Origin: Multifurca ochricompacta
Taxonomy: Eukaryota; Basidiomycota; Agaricomycetes; Russulales; Russulaceae
NCBI GenBank assembly: GCA_022496185.1
Contig: WTXG01000006.1
Location: 186,001 to 250,000, forward strand
Length of the DNA: 64,000 nt
Direction: 5' to 3'
In this document: positions 12,049 through 24,463 of the stretch, in pieces
How the letters are laid out: each line of letters opens with the position of its first letter
Numbering within the stretch: the stretch's first letter is position 1
Notes under the pieces: model-generated
Database searches by the model: none
Seen by the model: only the letters and a program-made list of their open reading frames with translations
What the model was told of the DNA's origin: nothing
Made by a program: the position numbers and the translations under genes

Positions 12049-13060
12049 ACGGTGATAATTTAGATCTGGATCTGTCATTCTGAAAGTATTTCGTTCGTCA
12101 TTCCTTTGCCTCATTCTGCCCGTATCAGTTTCATTGTAGCAAATTGCCTATTTCTATTTTCTTGGTTTTGGAAAACGGGGCATAGCAAACAGACATGCAT
12201 GTGAGCTTTTCAAATTGCAGGACCTAGCTTGTCTTGCAATTGCTGGAAGCTCAGTTTTTATTCACATCAGTCCTGAGATTCTGTCAAGTGATTTGTTGCA
12301 GTCAAGTCCTAAGCCATGTTGTTCAGAACAAGTCTGCATGGGTCTGTTGAAAGAGGACAGTCAGCCAAACCAGTGGTGCAACAATGGCAATCAGAACAAT
12401 GGGATAACCATGAAGGGTGTTGGGTATGCATGAAAGGATTGTGTTGTGGATGTGGATGTTTGAGCACACATAAGTATGAGCCAGCTAGGATAGATTAGAC
12501 CTCAGTTTCTTCCTACACAGAAGCTGAGTAACAAGTGTTATATTGCATATCACTGAAACTTAGTGCTAACTGTAGTCTACTGCCCTACAGGTTAGCATCT
12601 AGAATATTAGTTTTTTCCTACATCATGATGGAAACTGAGTCTACTACCTTACAGTCTCCTACAGGGTGAGTTTGACTTCAAGACTCAAGACACTCTGTCA
12701 AGGTGTGTGCCTTCACCTTTGTCAGCAAGTCCATCTGCTGTGGGTGAATTAGATCTGTGTGTAATGCCTTGGTAAGGGGGGTGCACTGTACAACATGTAC
12801 AGGTCAAGGCTTCTAGCTCTGAAAACCTGGATCTCCATATTTTTCTCAATAAATCTCTTTTTCCAAAGTTCGCTACAACCTATTCACCAAGGGGCGCGAA
12901 GTACCAAAGATATACCCAAACTGCGTAGCCGCAGGCGGTAGATTGTATTGCATAGCACTAAGCACACCATACTAAGAGCACACCAGACGATCACGTGACA
13001 CGGTTGCAGATTTGTTGACATCGTCATTCGCTATGCTATTTGCTATTAACCACGCTGGCC
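12049..13060. other. Intergenic, possible degenerate transposon remnant
   Basis: About 1 kb. The first 150 bp should be the transporter 3' UTR. From about 12200 to 12850 composition shifts to the CpG-poor, TG/CA-rich style of the transposon region on the right, which suggests an old decayed insertion; no ends or TSD could be fixed. A CACGTG E-box (about 12993, ATCACGTGAC) lies about 65 bp upstream of the RING gene start. Confidence 0.35.
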
Positions 13061-14916
13061 ATGGAACCCTCCTCTTCGACGCGCCATCCTACCACTTCTG
13101 GTCCCGAATCTTCCAGAAAGCGTACGTCTTCTCCTAGTGTACCTATGACAGGTGCCAAAAGGCCCAGGACGGACCCTAGACAAGTGCTTTTAGACCGGGA
13201 CAAAAGAAGCAAAAGGAGGAGGAAGAAACAACTCGTTGCTCGCGACTTAGAAAGGACCTCAGGCCACATGCAAAACGAACATTCCTCATCCCTTGTACCT
13301 GGTCCCTCTCTTTCGATGACCAACTTAACTGAGAGAACTGAGAGCCGGCCATCTTTTGTCTCCTCTCGGTCAGGCACTCCCTTTGATTTTGCTCCACTTG
13401 TACATTCCCAGCCACCCGCAATGCCATCATCTTTAAAGAGCGACGATGAGCGACCGGCTTCCCGTGCCTCGCTCCAACAAGACCATTCCATAAGCCAGGT
13501 TCGCTCGTTCTCTTCTTTTAATTTTTATGGCGCACAAACTATTTGCAGTCCTCCCTCCACGACCATGAAGCGCTGATTACGTCCTTGTTGTCCTCCCTTG
13601 AGTGCCAGATCTGTCTCGAACTCCTTCACCAACCCTTTGCGCTCTCTCCATGCGGTCATATATCTTGCTACAATTGTCTTGTCAATTGGTTCAAAGCTGA
13701 TCAGCACCCCGATGTGTCCTCTGATGGACCTGTTTTCCGCAAGAAGACATGTCCTCACTGCCGTGCCATAGTGCGCGAACGCCCTATAGAAGCGTGGAAT
13801 GTCAAGGACATGGTTGCAGCCGTTGTCAAGAGTGGGTTTGGCCGATATCCCCGCCCATCTGTGGAAATCCGTTCCGAGGTGGTAGCCCTAAGGGAGTTTA
13901 CCGATTTAGCAGCACCGCCCCGTGATCCCTGGGTTGATATTTTCCCTCCTCTGCAATCCCGTCCAGGATTCCCCCACTTCGAAGGACCGCCTGATGCCCT
14001 CGGTGTCTTTGATGCAGAAGACCAGGTATATCGCTGCCTTGATTGTTTGCACGAAATCTGGGGTGATTCATGCTCACAATGTGGCCGTCATCACCCTGGT
14101 CACGGTGCTGACGCATCTGATGATGATGAATCGGACGAGGAGCGTAATGGAATATGGAGTATTTTGCCTGTGATGGAACACATCATGGGTTGGTCACATG
14201 GCGACGGAGTCAATGAATCTGAGGATGAATCCTACGAAGCCAGCTTCATAGATGACGGAGACGATTCCGAGGGCAGCGCTAGTGACGCGGTCGAAATTTC
14301 GTGTAATAACATCAATTATTCTGTCATCGAGGTCACGGGATTGACCAGAATGCCAGGCAGAGTTAGCGGTGAAGTTCAGATTATGTCTTCCAATGAAGAT
14401 GATGAAGAGGTGGGCGACACTGACGAATCTCAGAACGCGCAGCGACGTCCGGCTATCAGAAGGGCTCGACGGCGAGTTTTAAGTGATAGCGGAGAGTATG
14501 TATGCTTAACTGCACGCCCCAATGGTTCTGATGGTATACACCCTCGCAGGATTGATGGCGAAATGTGCGTGATCTGAATGAGAAACCGTGGTCTCTTTTT
14601 ACTCTATTATGACATGCATGAACAGGACCGGTGATAGTGACAAGTTGTAAGTCCCAAAACGGTCCGATTTCCACTCTTTTGGCATTACTCTTTCCTCAGC
14701 GTGGAATCCGATGAGTGTCCTGCCCGACAACCAATTGGTTTATTTGGCCGTGTTCGCAACAGGCGCTTATCCACATCGGAGGTGGAGAGTGGGGGGTTTC
14801 AGTTCTCGGAGTCAGGCAGCGATGGCAGCGTAGGTACTGATGACGATCATGCATCTGAGATAAAATGTTTTGATAGTGCGTCTGGGGATGAAGGCGGTGA
14901 AGATGAAGGGTGGTGA
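13061..14916 (+). CDS. RING-finger protein, probable E3 ubiquitin ligase
   Basis: Five exons, joined in frame: 13061-13498, 13549-14495, 14550-14564, 14626-14646, 14700-14916. The last three introns all split a codon after its second base. The N-terminus is basic and Ser-rich (RKRTSSPSV, DKRSKRRRKKQ: likely nuclear localisation). The RING follows: CQICLELLHQPFALSPCGHI, SCYNCLVNW, and after a loop CPHCR, giving the C3HC4 ligand set. A second Cys cluster CLDCLHEIWGDSCSQCGRHH lies downstream, then long Asp/Glu-rich stretches (SDDDESDEE, SNEDDEEVGDTDE). It should transfer ubiquitin with an E2 partner; the substrate is unknown. A 15-nt microexon (14550-14564) is unusual, but the junctions are exact. 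The earlier in-frame TTG start is not needed. Confidence 0.85.
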
Positions 14917-15047
14917 ACGGTGAACAGTCGTGTGTGTGTGTGGATCACCTGAATCACCTAGAAAGGAACAGTCACATAATTACATACATACAATCACTTC
15001 ATTCACTTCTTACCAATTTAACGCTTGCTCCCCACACTCTGAAAGTC

Positions 15048-18000
15048 ATGGGCAACACCCAGTCGGGGTACACGCTCACGCGAACTGCTGCTACATTGGA
15101 CTCATTTATCAGCGAGCTTGGCCCTGAGATTGTCTACGAGAAGAGGCATGTAACCCTATTTATTGTCGTCAAGACCCATTTGACGGTAGATTTCAAGTCT
15201 TGGATCCTCGCGCTTCCTTAAGACTGTTCGTTGTCGACATCGAAATGGCCTTGTGGTTGTTAAGATCTACATCAAACCTGACCTAGGAGCTAGTTTACAG
15301 AAGTATCAGAATAGGCTGAAAGGTGGGTGACCATGAGCCCTTCCTTGATGTTTGGTTAACGGTTTAGCTAGTGGAACGAGAAGCTTTGTTCGACATCCCT
15401 AATGTATACAGCTATCAGAATTTTATAGATTCTGACAAGGCCGGCTACCTTATTCGCCAGTGGGTCGCAAGTAATCTTTATGACCGCATAAGGTGCCCGT
15501 GTCTTCGAAGTGCATTTACGCTACAGGTGCCTGATTCCTATCCTACAGTACGCGCCCTTTTTTGAGCACGATCGAGAAGAAATGGATAGCATTTCAACTG
15601 CTCAATGCTTTACGAGACGTGCGCTCTCAAAAGATTGCCCATGGCGATGTTAAGGCGGAGAATATACTAGTCACATCCTGGAACTGGGTCTACCTAACTG
15701 ATTTTGCGTCCCACAAGCCCACTTATCTTCCGCTCGATGATCCATCTGACTTTGCTTTCTACTTTGACACCTCTGGTAGACGTTCGTGTTACGTTGCTCC
15801 TGAACGTTTCTTTGCGTCGGGTACCCGTCTAGACGGATTGTCTTCAGCGGGAAACGCTGATCAGGAGAACAAAGATGTTCGAGTGACGGAGGCCATGGAC
15901 GTCTTTAGTGCAGGATGTGTGATTGCGGAGCTTTTCAGGGAGGGGGCTCCACTGTTCACGCTCAGCCAGCTCTTCAAATATCGCGAAGGAGAGCTGAATA
16001 TGGATGGCCTCCTTGCTTCCGTCGAGGATGGTGGCGTCCGCGTGAGTCCTTCCTCAGTGGATGTGGTCGTTCATGCTCTGACTTGAATCCATTGTTTCAG
16101 AATCTTATCAAAGACATGATTGCCCTCGATCCCTCCGCACGACCTACTTTCGATGCGCTGCTGCACAATGTCCGCGGCACGGTTTTCCCGGAGGTTTTTT
16201 ACTCTTTCCTGCACGGTTATGTATCGTCCATCAACGAATTACCTACTGCCACGTCTTTTGCCCCTCAAAGCACCACCGGTGCCTCACCAGAGATTTTAAC
16301 GCCAGCTGTCTCGACCGTCTCAACCGCTACATCTACAGTAAAAGGGGGTTCTGTCACCCCCTTGCTTGCTGCGGACGCCAAGGTGCCTGAAGCTGCGGTG
16401 CCCAGAGATGCGGACCACAAAATAGAGAAGATTTGGGCTGATTACGAAAGCGTAGAGCCATATCTCGTCGAAGACGCCGGCGAAGACACAGTAACGGATG
16501 TTCGGGTTCACTACGCTCCAGCAGAAACGCCAGGAAAGCCGCTTCAGGCTAGTCTTTCTCATGATCGGAAATCCTTTTGAGATTGAACACCTTACAGGAT
16601 GTTCTTCCTGTTGAGTTATTCATACCCAATAGAGACTCGAGGCTTTTGTGTATCAAGCCGTCAAAATCACTTTCTGCGACCGAAGGTAGACTTTTTGATA
16701 CTCTGCCCTGTCTAAATTTAATGACCAGTAGATGGACCCGCTCTTATTATCCTCGCTCTGGTCTGTGCCAATGTGCGAAATTGCAATCAACCATCTAGCA
16801 AGTTACGAGCATTGGATGTGTTTCTTGCCCTTTCTGTACATCTTACGGACGAGGCAAAGCTTGACCGATTGGTACCTTACATTGTCGACCTTCTTCGCGA
16901 CGATGCCGCAGTAGTTCGCGCTGCTGCTCTCAGGACACTCTTGCAAGTGGTCAGTAATTCTACCTAGTATGGCGTCCGTGGACATGAACATAGAATTTCC
17001 AAGCTCTCACTTGTGAACGCCATAGCGCCTGCAAACGCGGCAATTTTCCCCGAATATATCATCCCTAACGTCCACCCGTTGGTTCAAGATCCTGAGGTCT
17101 CTGTGCGCTCTTTTTACGCACAATGCCTCGTCCCTCTTGCAGATGCAGCAGTACGATACTTGGAAATGGGCCAAGCTCTCAAGGCTCATGGCACATTTAA
17201 GGCCACCGCAGACGCTGTTGAATATGATGAAGCCCAGTTTGAAGTGAGCACCGTTTTTAGGGGTTACCCACTTGATAGTCCTAACCTACACATTCAGGTT
17301 CCATACGATGCGGCCTTGCAAGACTTGCAGAATTCAATCCAAGAGCATCTTGTTGCGCTGCTCGTTGACCCATCCAGTGTCGTGAAGCGTGCGGTTCTGC
17401 GTGATGTCTCATCTATCTGTATCTTTTTAGGGCGACAGCGCACGAATGATATCTTACTCAGTCACATGATCACGTACCTAAACGACCGGGACTGGCTCAT
17501 CCGCTATGCTTTCTTCGACGCGGTAGTCGATGTGGCAGCTTGTGCGGGTGGAAGGAGCCTAGAAGAATACATATTGCCTTTGATGATCCAAGCATTGTCA
17601 GGTCGGGACCGCTTCGTGATTCCTTTCGTTCACAGTTGAACGCCTGCCTTCTCAGATGTCGAAGAAATTGTAGTTGCACGCGTTTTAGCCGCGCTGACCA
17701 GCTTGTGTGAATTGGGACTCTTCCAGAAAATGCGGATATGGGAGCTCATGAGTGCAAATCTTGGATTCCTATACCATCCTAATGCTTGGATACGCCAAGG
17801 TGCTACCCAATCCATTGTTTCAAGATGGGCCTGACGGTGTCTCGTCTCAGGTGCGACAGCCTTTATTGCCTCTGCGGCAAATCACCTTCCATCGAGCGAT
17901 GTCTGGGGCATCCTTTACCCTTCTCTCAGACATTTTCTTCGCTTCGATGTGCGCAATGTTGACGAACTTAGCCTATTAACTGCGTTGAAACCACCCGTCC

Positions 18001-20896
18001 GTTGTTCTTATGTTTGACGCATACTCCTTGCTTATGAGCCCCCACAGCTGGAAAGACAGGTGTTTGATGCTGCACTGCAATGGGCAATGAAAGCGGATAA
18101 AACACACTTTTGGAGAGGTCAAAGAAAGGTTACAAAGCCCGAATCGCCACATGACAGCATTGCTACTATGAGGAAAGCAGGCACCGCGCGGATCAAGACT
18201 GAAGAGTATGTTGTAACCGCCTTGAGCAAGTAGGCGTGATTTTGAATTCATATAGGGACGAGGGCCAGTTAGCTAAGTTACGCCAACTCGGCATGACGTC
18301 AACAGAAGAAGCGAAACTCATTTCCATGCGCGATTACATTCTGAAACTCGCGAATGCCATCTCTAGGTCTGTCCATGCCTTGCACTGTGTCCTAGATCAC
18401 TTAATATCCTATAGCTACGCTTTGCGCCAGAAGAATGATGAGGAATCTGATTTTTTGAAGAAAACGGCCCATGTCGAGCTGCAAAAACTCAAAGTTGTTC
18501 CACAAACTGTCTTTCTGAGAACTCGTGTGTCTGACTTAACTTCTCGCACTCCGCGGTTACTTCCAAGTGCCCGTTATTACACTTCCGATAATCCTAGGTC
18601 GCCTCACACTGATACCTCTCGCATATCGCGGCCATCTAGCATCGACTATGGCTTCAGTGGCGCGCCGTTTGAGGACCTGCGCCGGAGGCTAACTGCCCTA
18701 AACGGTTCTGGAGCTTCTCTTCCTTCCGCTCTCCCGCAACGCTTGTCCTCAATTTCTGTTTCCAGTCCCTCACAACCGGTGGGCCTAAGCATGGAAGATT
18801 TGCCAGAGGTGTCTGATAGACCTGGAAGTCCGACTGACTCCGTGTTATCTGGTCCAAATCCACCCTTAAACCGCGGGAAGCAACGCTTCCATGTCGGAGG
18901 CGGTGATGGCCAGAAAGCTGCACCGGCTATTGGTTCTTCAAAAGCTAATGCGACCGGTCACCTAGAACCTACTTCAAAAATGCGGTCTGAGGGATCCCCT
19001 GAACGTTCTGGAAGGACTTCCCCGGTTTCTGCAGCAGGGACAGTTCAGGGTCAGAATTGGCGTCGGCCTCCATCATTGGCCCCAATATCCACTTATGGTT
19101 AGTGTGCCACGAGTTGATTCCTCGGTTGTCTATGTGCCAGAATACTGAATCAGGCTCCAGATGGTCACGAAGCTGGCATCAATAACCTTCTGGAACATCT
19201 GTATCTGGACAGTAATCAAGAATATCAACATGACTTCGGGCCCCGAGTTCATGAAGGTCCGGTGCGGCGGCGTAATACTGTGCGGCAAAGCTTCACTCCT
19301 CGAGATGGCACCGCTCGGCGGCCTGAGGCAACGCTCATAGCCCAGTTGAGCTCACATGCAGATGCCGTTACAGCGCTTGCGGTGTCCCCAGACCACCTGT
19401 TCTTTGTTTCATCGTCAGACGACAAGACAGTGAAGGTTTGGGATACTGCGCGATTAGAACGCAACGTTACGAGCAAGCCAAGATTTTCATACACACAACG
19501 TCATGCGAAGATCAAAGCCATCTGTATGCTGGAGGGTGTACACTGTTTTGCTAGTGCCGCCGATGATGGAAGTCTCCACATAGTCCGTGTGCACATAAAC
19601 CAAAGCGGCGCCCTTCCACGATATACTAAGATACACACTATCCGCGAGCATAAAACACCTCGACCCGGCGAATACATCACTTGTATGGCTCACTTTGACT
19701 CAGGTGCGTCACCCCGTCCCACCTCACGAACACTGTTCTTTAAGCTACACAAACCAGAATCAGCATCCAACCTTGTCTACGCAACCACACATTCGACTAT
19801 ATACCTTCTGGATTGCGGACGATGCGAATCCTGTTGACTATGGAGCACCCAAGTCATAGTGGACCCATTACGATCATGTGTCTGGATAGGAGACGCGCCT
19901 GGATAGTTACCGGAACCGCTTCCGGTGTCTTGACATTATGGGATATACGTTTTGGTCTGATGATAAAGACTTGGAAAACTGCCTCGGCCACCACAAATGG
20001 ATGCTCTCGCATATACCAATGTGTCGTTCATCCTAGTCGCGGCAGAGGTCGGTGGGTCATCGTGGCAGTGGAGACAGCACGAACGTCTGCCGAGAATGTC
20101 CCATCCACGCTTCTGGAGGTCTGGGACGTAGAATCGATGAAGCTAGTCGAAACTTATGAGACGCGAATTACTTCTAGAGTCCCAACTGCCCTGGATGAGC
20201 CTCAAGACCGCCTTGGTAGTGCGACAGAGCCAAGTGCCGCCACAGCTATTGCTACACTTGTTCGTGCGAGGCATAATGGCATGGGTCCTCAGGGGACTCG
20301 TAGGACGCCTCCAGAGGCAGGTATGCGAGAAGTTGTCCTTAGCGGGCCATTTTCAGACATCCGTGCTCTTGTGGTTGGGCATGAATTTGGCGGCCACTCG
20401 ACTGTCCATCGATCCGTAGGATCTTCTTTGAACTCTGAAGGAAATTCGACGGGGGGACGAGGATTCATGGTGAGCGGCTCTGAAGATCGCAAACTCAGGC
20501 TATGGGATCTTGGGAAGGTAGAACGAACGACCATCCTTAGCGGTGCGGAGTTAGAGAGTGAGAAGCCAAGTTACAGGTGTTTTTTTTTTCTTGTGTACTT
20601 TGACTGGGCTGATAGTAGACCAAAATAGCACTGCTATATCCTCTAGTGGTTCTACTATGAGTTACATGGAGACGTGGTTGCTCTCTGCACAAACAGCCAG
20701 CCAGCAGAACCGGCCCCCACAACGGATGATGCTGCTGAATAATAATCAGCATAATTTACTTCGGCCACACCAGGATACAATTACAGCACTCGCATGTGTC
20801 GATTCTCCGTTTCGATGCGGGATAATTAGTGGGGATCGTGCTGGAGGTATTAAAGTGTGGCGGGTTGATGGCGCAGATTATAACAGATCAGATTAG
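15048..20896 (+). CDS. VPS15: VPS15, regulatory pseudokinase of class III PI3-kinase
   Basis: Scaffold of the Vps34 complexes acting in autophagy and endosome sorting. The start MGNTQSGYTL gives an N-terminal Gly2 expected to be myristoylated. The kinase-like domain follows: NGLVVVKIYIKP (VAIK-like Lys), HGDVKAENILVTSWNWVYL (catalytic-loop HGD...N), and DFASHKPTYLP in place of DFG, as usual for VPS15, then YVAPERFF. HEAT repeats cover about 16580-18100 (LDVFLALSVHLTDEAKLDRL, LVQDPEVSVRSFYAQCLVPL, LIRYAFFDAVVDVA). A Ser/Pro-rich linker precedes WD40 blades from about 19340 (HADAVTALAVSPDHLFFVSS, GPITIMCLDRRRAWIVTGTA, FMVSGSEDRKLRLWDLG) to the end GIKVWRVDGADY. Many introns interrupt it; no disabling lesion was noticed. 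The order kinase-HEAT-WD40 is diagnostic. Confidence 0.92.
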
Positions 20897-21024
20897 ATTA
20901 GATATATATTATTAATTGGCGAATCGGGTGTCACATGACACTTTTATGCACATGAAAAGGCAAAGCCCAGCCTGGGCCTGGTCTGGTGACTCCTGGTGAC
21001 TCCTGGTGACTTACTCACAGTGTA
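20897..21024. other. Short intergenic region before ThrRS gene
   Basis: Only 128 bp lie between the VPS15 stop and the first ATG of the ThrRS gene. It contains GATTAGATTAGATATATAT right after the stop and a threefold ACTCCTGGTG repeat near 20988-21010. Confidence 0.4.
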
Positions 21025-24000
21025 ATGCTCATCAGTCTGCTTCGGCGGCACCATAAAGGTCTTTCAACTTTACCATTATACTCGTGTCACAGGCAATTCT
21101 CCCCGCATTTACCTATTCAATCATTTCATCATTTTTCCTCTATGGCTCATCCTGTCCTCTCCTCTTCCGGCCCTGTCCAGATCCCAGCTCTTGTGAGCCA
21201 TAACGCTGATATTGCATCATCGGGAAAGGAGCCTAAACCACAGAAAGAGAAGAAATCAAGACCAGAACTCGCATCCCAATATCCTTTAGAAGTTTGATGT
21301 CTTTTCTCTGTGATCGATTGATGTTTGATTTATTGCGCCCCTCATCAGCTTCAACCGCCGCCAGATTTCTTTGACCATCGTATCAAGATATTTGAGGAAC
21401 TGAAAGCGGAGTACGATGCATTTGTACAAGGTTTGGGTTCCCCCATCTTCCCTAAAAGAGTGAAGCTCACGAAGGCCAGCGCAACCACGTCAGGAAATCA
21501 CCATTGACTTGCCTGATGGCACCGGGCGTAAGGGCACAAGTTGGGAGACCACCCCAATGGATATCGCGAAGGAAATCTCAAAGAGCCTTTCGGAAAAAAT
21601 TGTCATTGCTAAGGTGCTCGGCTTCCTATCCCGAAATTGATAGGTCATGTATTGAACACTGAATTCCCAGGTCGATGGGGAATTGTGGGACCTCGATCGG
21701 CCCCTCGAGAACTCTGCAAAGCTAGAGTTACTTGATTTTGATCACCCAGAAGGTATGGGAGAACACACCTTACACTTGCTACTGCTTATCTACCCTTCCG
21801 TTTTAGGGAAGAAGGTATTCTGGCACTCTTCCGCACATGTACTTGGAGAAGCCACCGAAAGACATTATGGATGTCATCTGTGTCTTGGGCCACCGACGGA
21901 GGACGGTTTCTTTTATGAGATGGCGATTAGAGATAGGTGATTTAGCTCGCTTGCGATTCCTCGTCCCACACTTATGTGCAACCCCTTGCAGAGTGGTTAC
22001 AAACACGGATTACCCCCTACTTGAAAAGATTGCTGAAAGTGCCATCAAAGATCGACAGAAGTTCGAGCGCCTAGTCGTATCGAAGGAAAACTTGCTAAAA
22101 ATGTTCCACGTGAGATGAAAAGCTATGCCTCGGCTCCTGATAATGATATTGCATCCGCAGTATAATAAGTACAAGAAGTATCTTATTGATACCAAAGTTC
22201 CTGATGGCACGTCCACTACCGTATACCGCTGCGGGCCGATGGTCGACCTGTGCGTTGGGCCCCACATTCCTCACACAGGGAAGGTCAAGGCGTTTATGAT
22301 TACTAAGGTCGGTGGCCGCAGGGTCTACGTCTATACACAAATCATCTCTTTTTAGAGTTCTGCATCCTATTTCCTCGGAGACCCAACCAATGACTCTCTA
22401 CAACGTGTTTACGGCGTTTCCTTCCCCGACAAGAAACAAATGACTGACTACAAGGTTTTTTTGGCCGAAGCGGCCAAGCGTGATCATCGAAAAATTGGCA
22501 AGGTGCGCTGTTTTGCGTTCGAGCAAGTAGCTGCCTGTAAACGCTGGGCGCAGGAGCAGGAACTTTTTTTCTTCAATGACTTGAGTCCAGGCAGCGCGTT
22601 TTGGCTTCCTCACGGAACACGTATCTACAATACCCTTGTGGAGCTGCTTCGGGTGAGCAACTTGCTTCTGCTCGCGATTTTTAAATACACGGATATCACA
22701 GGGAGAGTACCACAGGCGTGGATATCAGGAAGGCATGAGTGTCGCCTTTTAGTTCGACCAGGAATCTAATCATGCACTCCAGTGATCTCGCCCAATATGT
22801 TCAACTCCAGACTATGGGAAACATCCGGACATTGGCAAAATTACAAAGATGACATGTTCACTCTGGACGTAGAGAAGGAAAAATGGGCGCTCAAGCCAAT
22901 GAACTGTCCCGGTCACTGTTTGATCTTCGATTCACGCGATCGTAGCTACAAAGAACTGCCCATACGGATGGCCGAATTTGGTATCATCCATCGAAACGAG
23001 GCGAGTGGTGCGCTGACTGGCCTTACGAGAGTGCGGCGTTTTGTCCAGGACGATACGCATGTATTTTGTATGCCCCATCAGGTTTGCAGCTCTGTCGTTG
23101 CTTCCTTCTTCCACTAAGTTCAATGACACAGATTGAGGAAGAAATCAATGCGTTGTTTGATTTTATGCAGCACACTTACGGTATCTTTGGCTTCGAATTT
23201 TTTTTGGAGCTTTCAACTCGGCCAGAAAAGTTTCTCGGGTCTATTGAAACTTGGAACGCTGCTGAAGCGGTCTGGTTGTTTTTCTGCTTTTGTCCTGCCC
23301 AACCGCCCACGCAGATATTCTACAGCAACTCAGCAAAGCGCTCGACGAACGGTACCCGGGCAAGTGGGAACTCAACCCTGGTGATGGTGCATTTTACGGC
23401 CCCAAAATCGATATCACCATTCGTGATGCCCTCCGCCGGTCGTTTCAGTGCGCGACGATTCAACTTGACTTCCAACTCCCGGAGCGCTTCAATCTGAAAT
23501 ATCGCTCTGCTGAAGAGTCAGTCAATCGCCCGGTCATTATTCATCGTGCCATTCTGGGAAGCATGGAACGTTTTATTGCCATTATCACGGAACACTTTGC
23601 CGGGAAATGGTACGGAGCAGATGGGATTCAGGGGTTGTTCCAACTAACCATCAGCCTCCAGGCCTTTCTGGCTCTCTCCCCGGCAAGTCCTTGTCATCCC
23701 GGTGGCGGTGCCTTACGTGAGTTTTTTTTGTTGCATGTTTGTGCAGATGGGCTTGTGACACCCTCGTTTTGTAGAGAGATTACGCGTCCGAAATTGCCAC
23801 AAAGTTGTCAGAAGCCGGTCTTTTCGCTGATGTCGATAACGGAGCGGATACGCTACCAAAAAAGATTCGGAATGGCGAGATTGCACAGTATAACTTTATA
23901 TTAGGTACGTCACCGCATACATGTTCACACAAGAGCTCATGGTCTCATTTCTCTGTAAATATCCTGTCTCGGGTCCACTGCTGCACTATCACGTCATTTG

Positions 24001-24295
24001 TTGGGGTGGACACAACAACCTACTGGGGCGATTTCCACCTTCTCTGTCCTCTCTGGACATCATCCCTGTCGAAATCCTTGCTAAAATTCTCTCTTATTTG
24101 ACGTCCCCCATCACACCGGGCCGCTGTCCTATAGTTGTGGGTCAAGAAGAATTAGACAGTCATTCAGTTAACGTCCGTAACCGGGATGACGTTGGGACCA
24201 AGGCCAAAACGGCAATGATACCCCTCAATGTTATCGTCGATAAGCTCATCAAGCTCAAAGCGAGCAGGAGCCTGCAGAATGTATTGCCAGAGTAG
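21025..24295 (+). CDS. Threonyl-tRNA synthetase, likely cytosolic and mitochondrial
   Basis: Charges tRNA-Thr. There are two in-frame ATGs: 21025 ([20 protein letters not shown]..., about 39 residues with Arg, His and Lys but no Asp or Glu, like a mitochondrial presequence) and 21142 ([10 protein letters not shown], the cytosolic start). After introns come the TGS region ([36 protein letters not shown]), the editing domain [17 protein letters not shown], the motif 2 region [10 protein letters not shown] and [20 protein letters not shown], and motif 3 [20 protein letters not shown]. An anticodon-binding domain ends in [20 protein letters not shown] with stop at 24293-24295. Catalytic and zinc-site residues that I could check (CPGHC Cys, RNEASG, the DTHVF His) are present. 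About ten short introns interrupt it. Dual targeting is inferred, not shown. Confidence 0.9.
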
Positions 24296-24463
24296 AAAAA
24301 ATGCATCGGGAGGGAATCTGTAATGGCTAAACTAATAGTATTGCAGATGAGTGAATAGGTGGAGTGTGGTTATTTAAGCCGCTTCTTGAAGGGACCAGTG
24401 CGCATGTGGCATGGATAGACTGAGAGTGGAGCACGTAATAAGAGATCACTATCACTCACAACA
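24296..24463. other. Convergent 3' intergenic region
   Basis: About 170 bp between the ThrRS stop and the proposed stop of the CstF64-like gene. It should hold both polyadenylation regions. Confidence 0.35.

Noticed and set aside
12600..12760. Copia 3' end remnant upstream of the RING gene
   Set aside because: A weak resemblance to an RNase H tail on the minus strand was seen but no frame, LTR or TSD could be confirmed.
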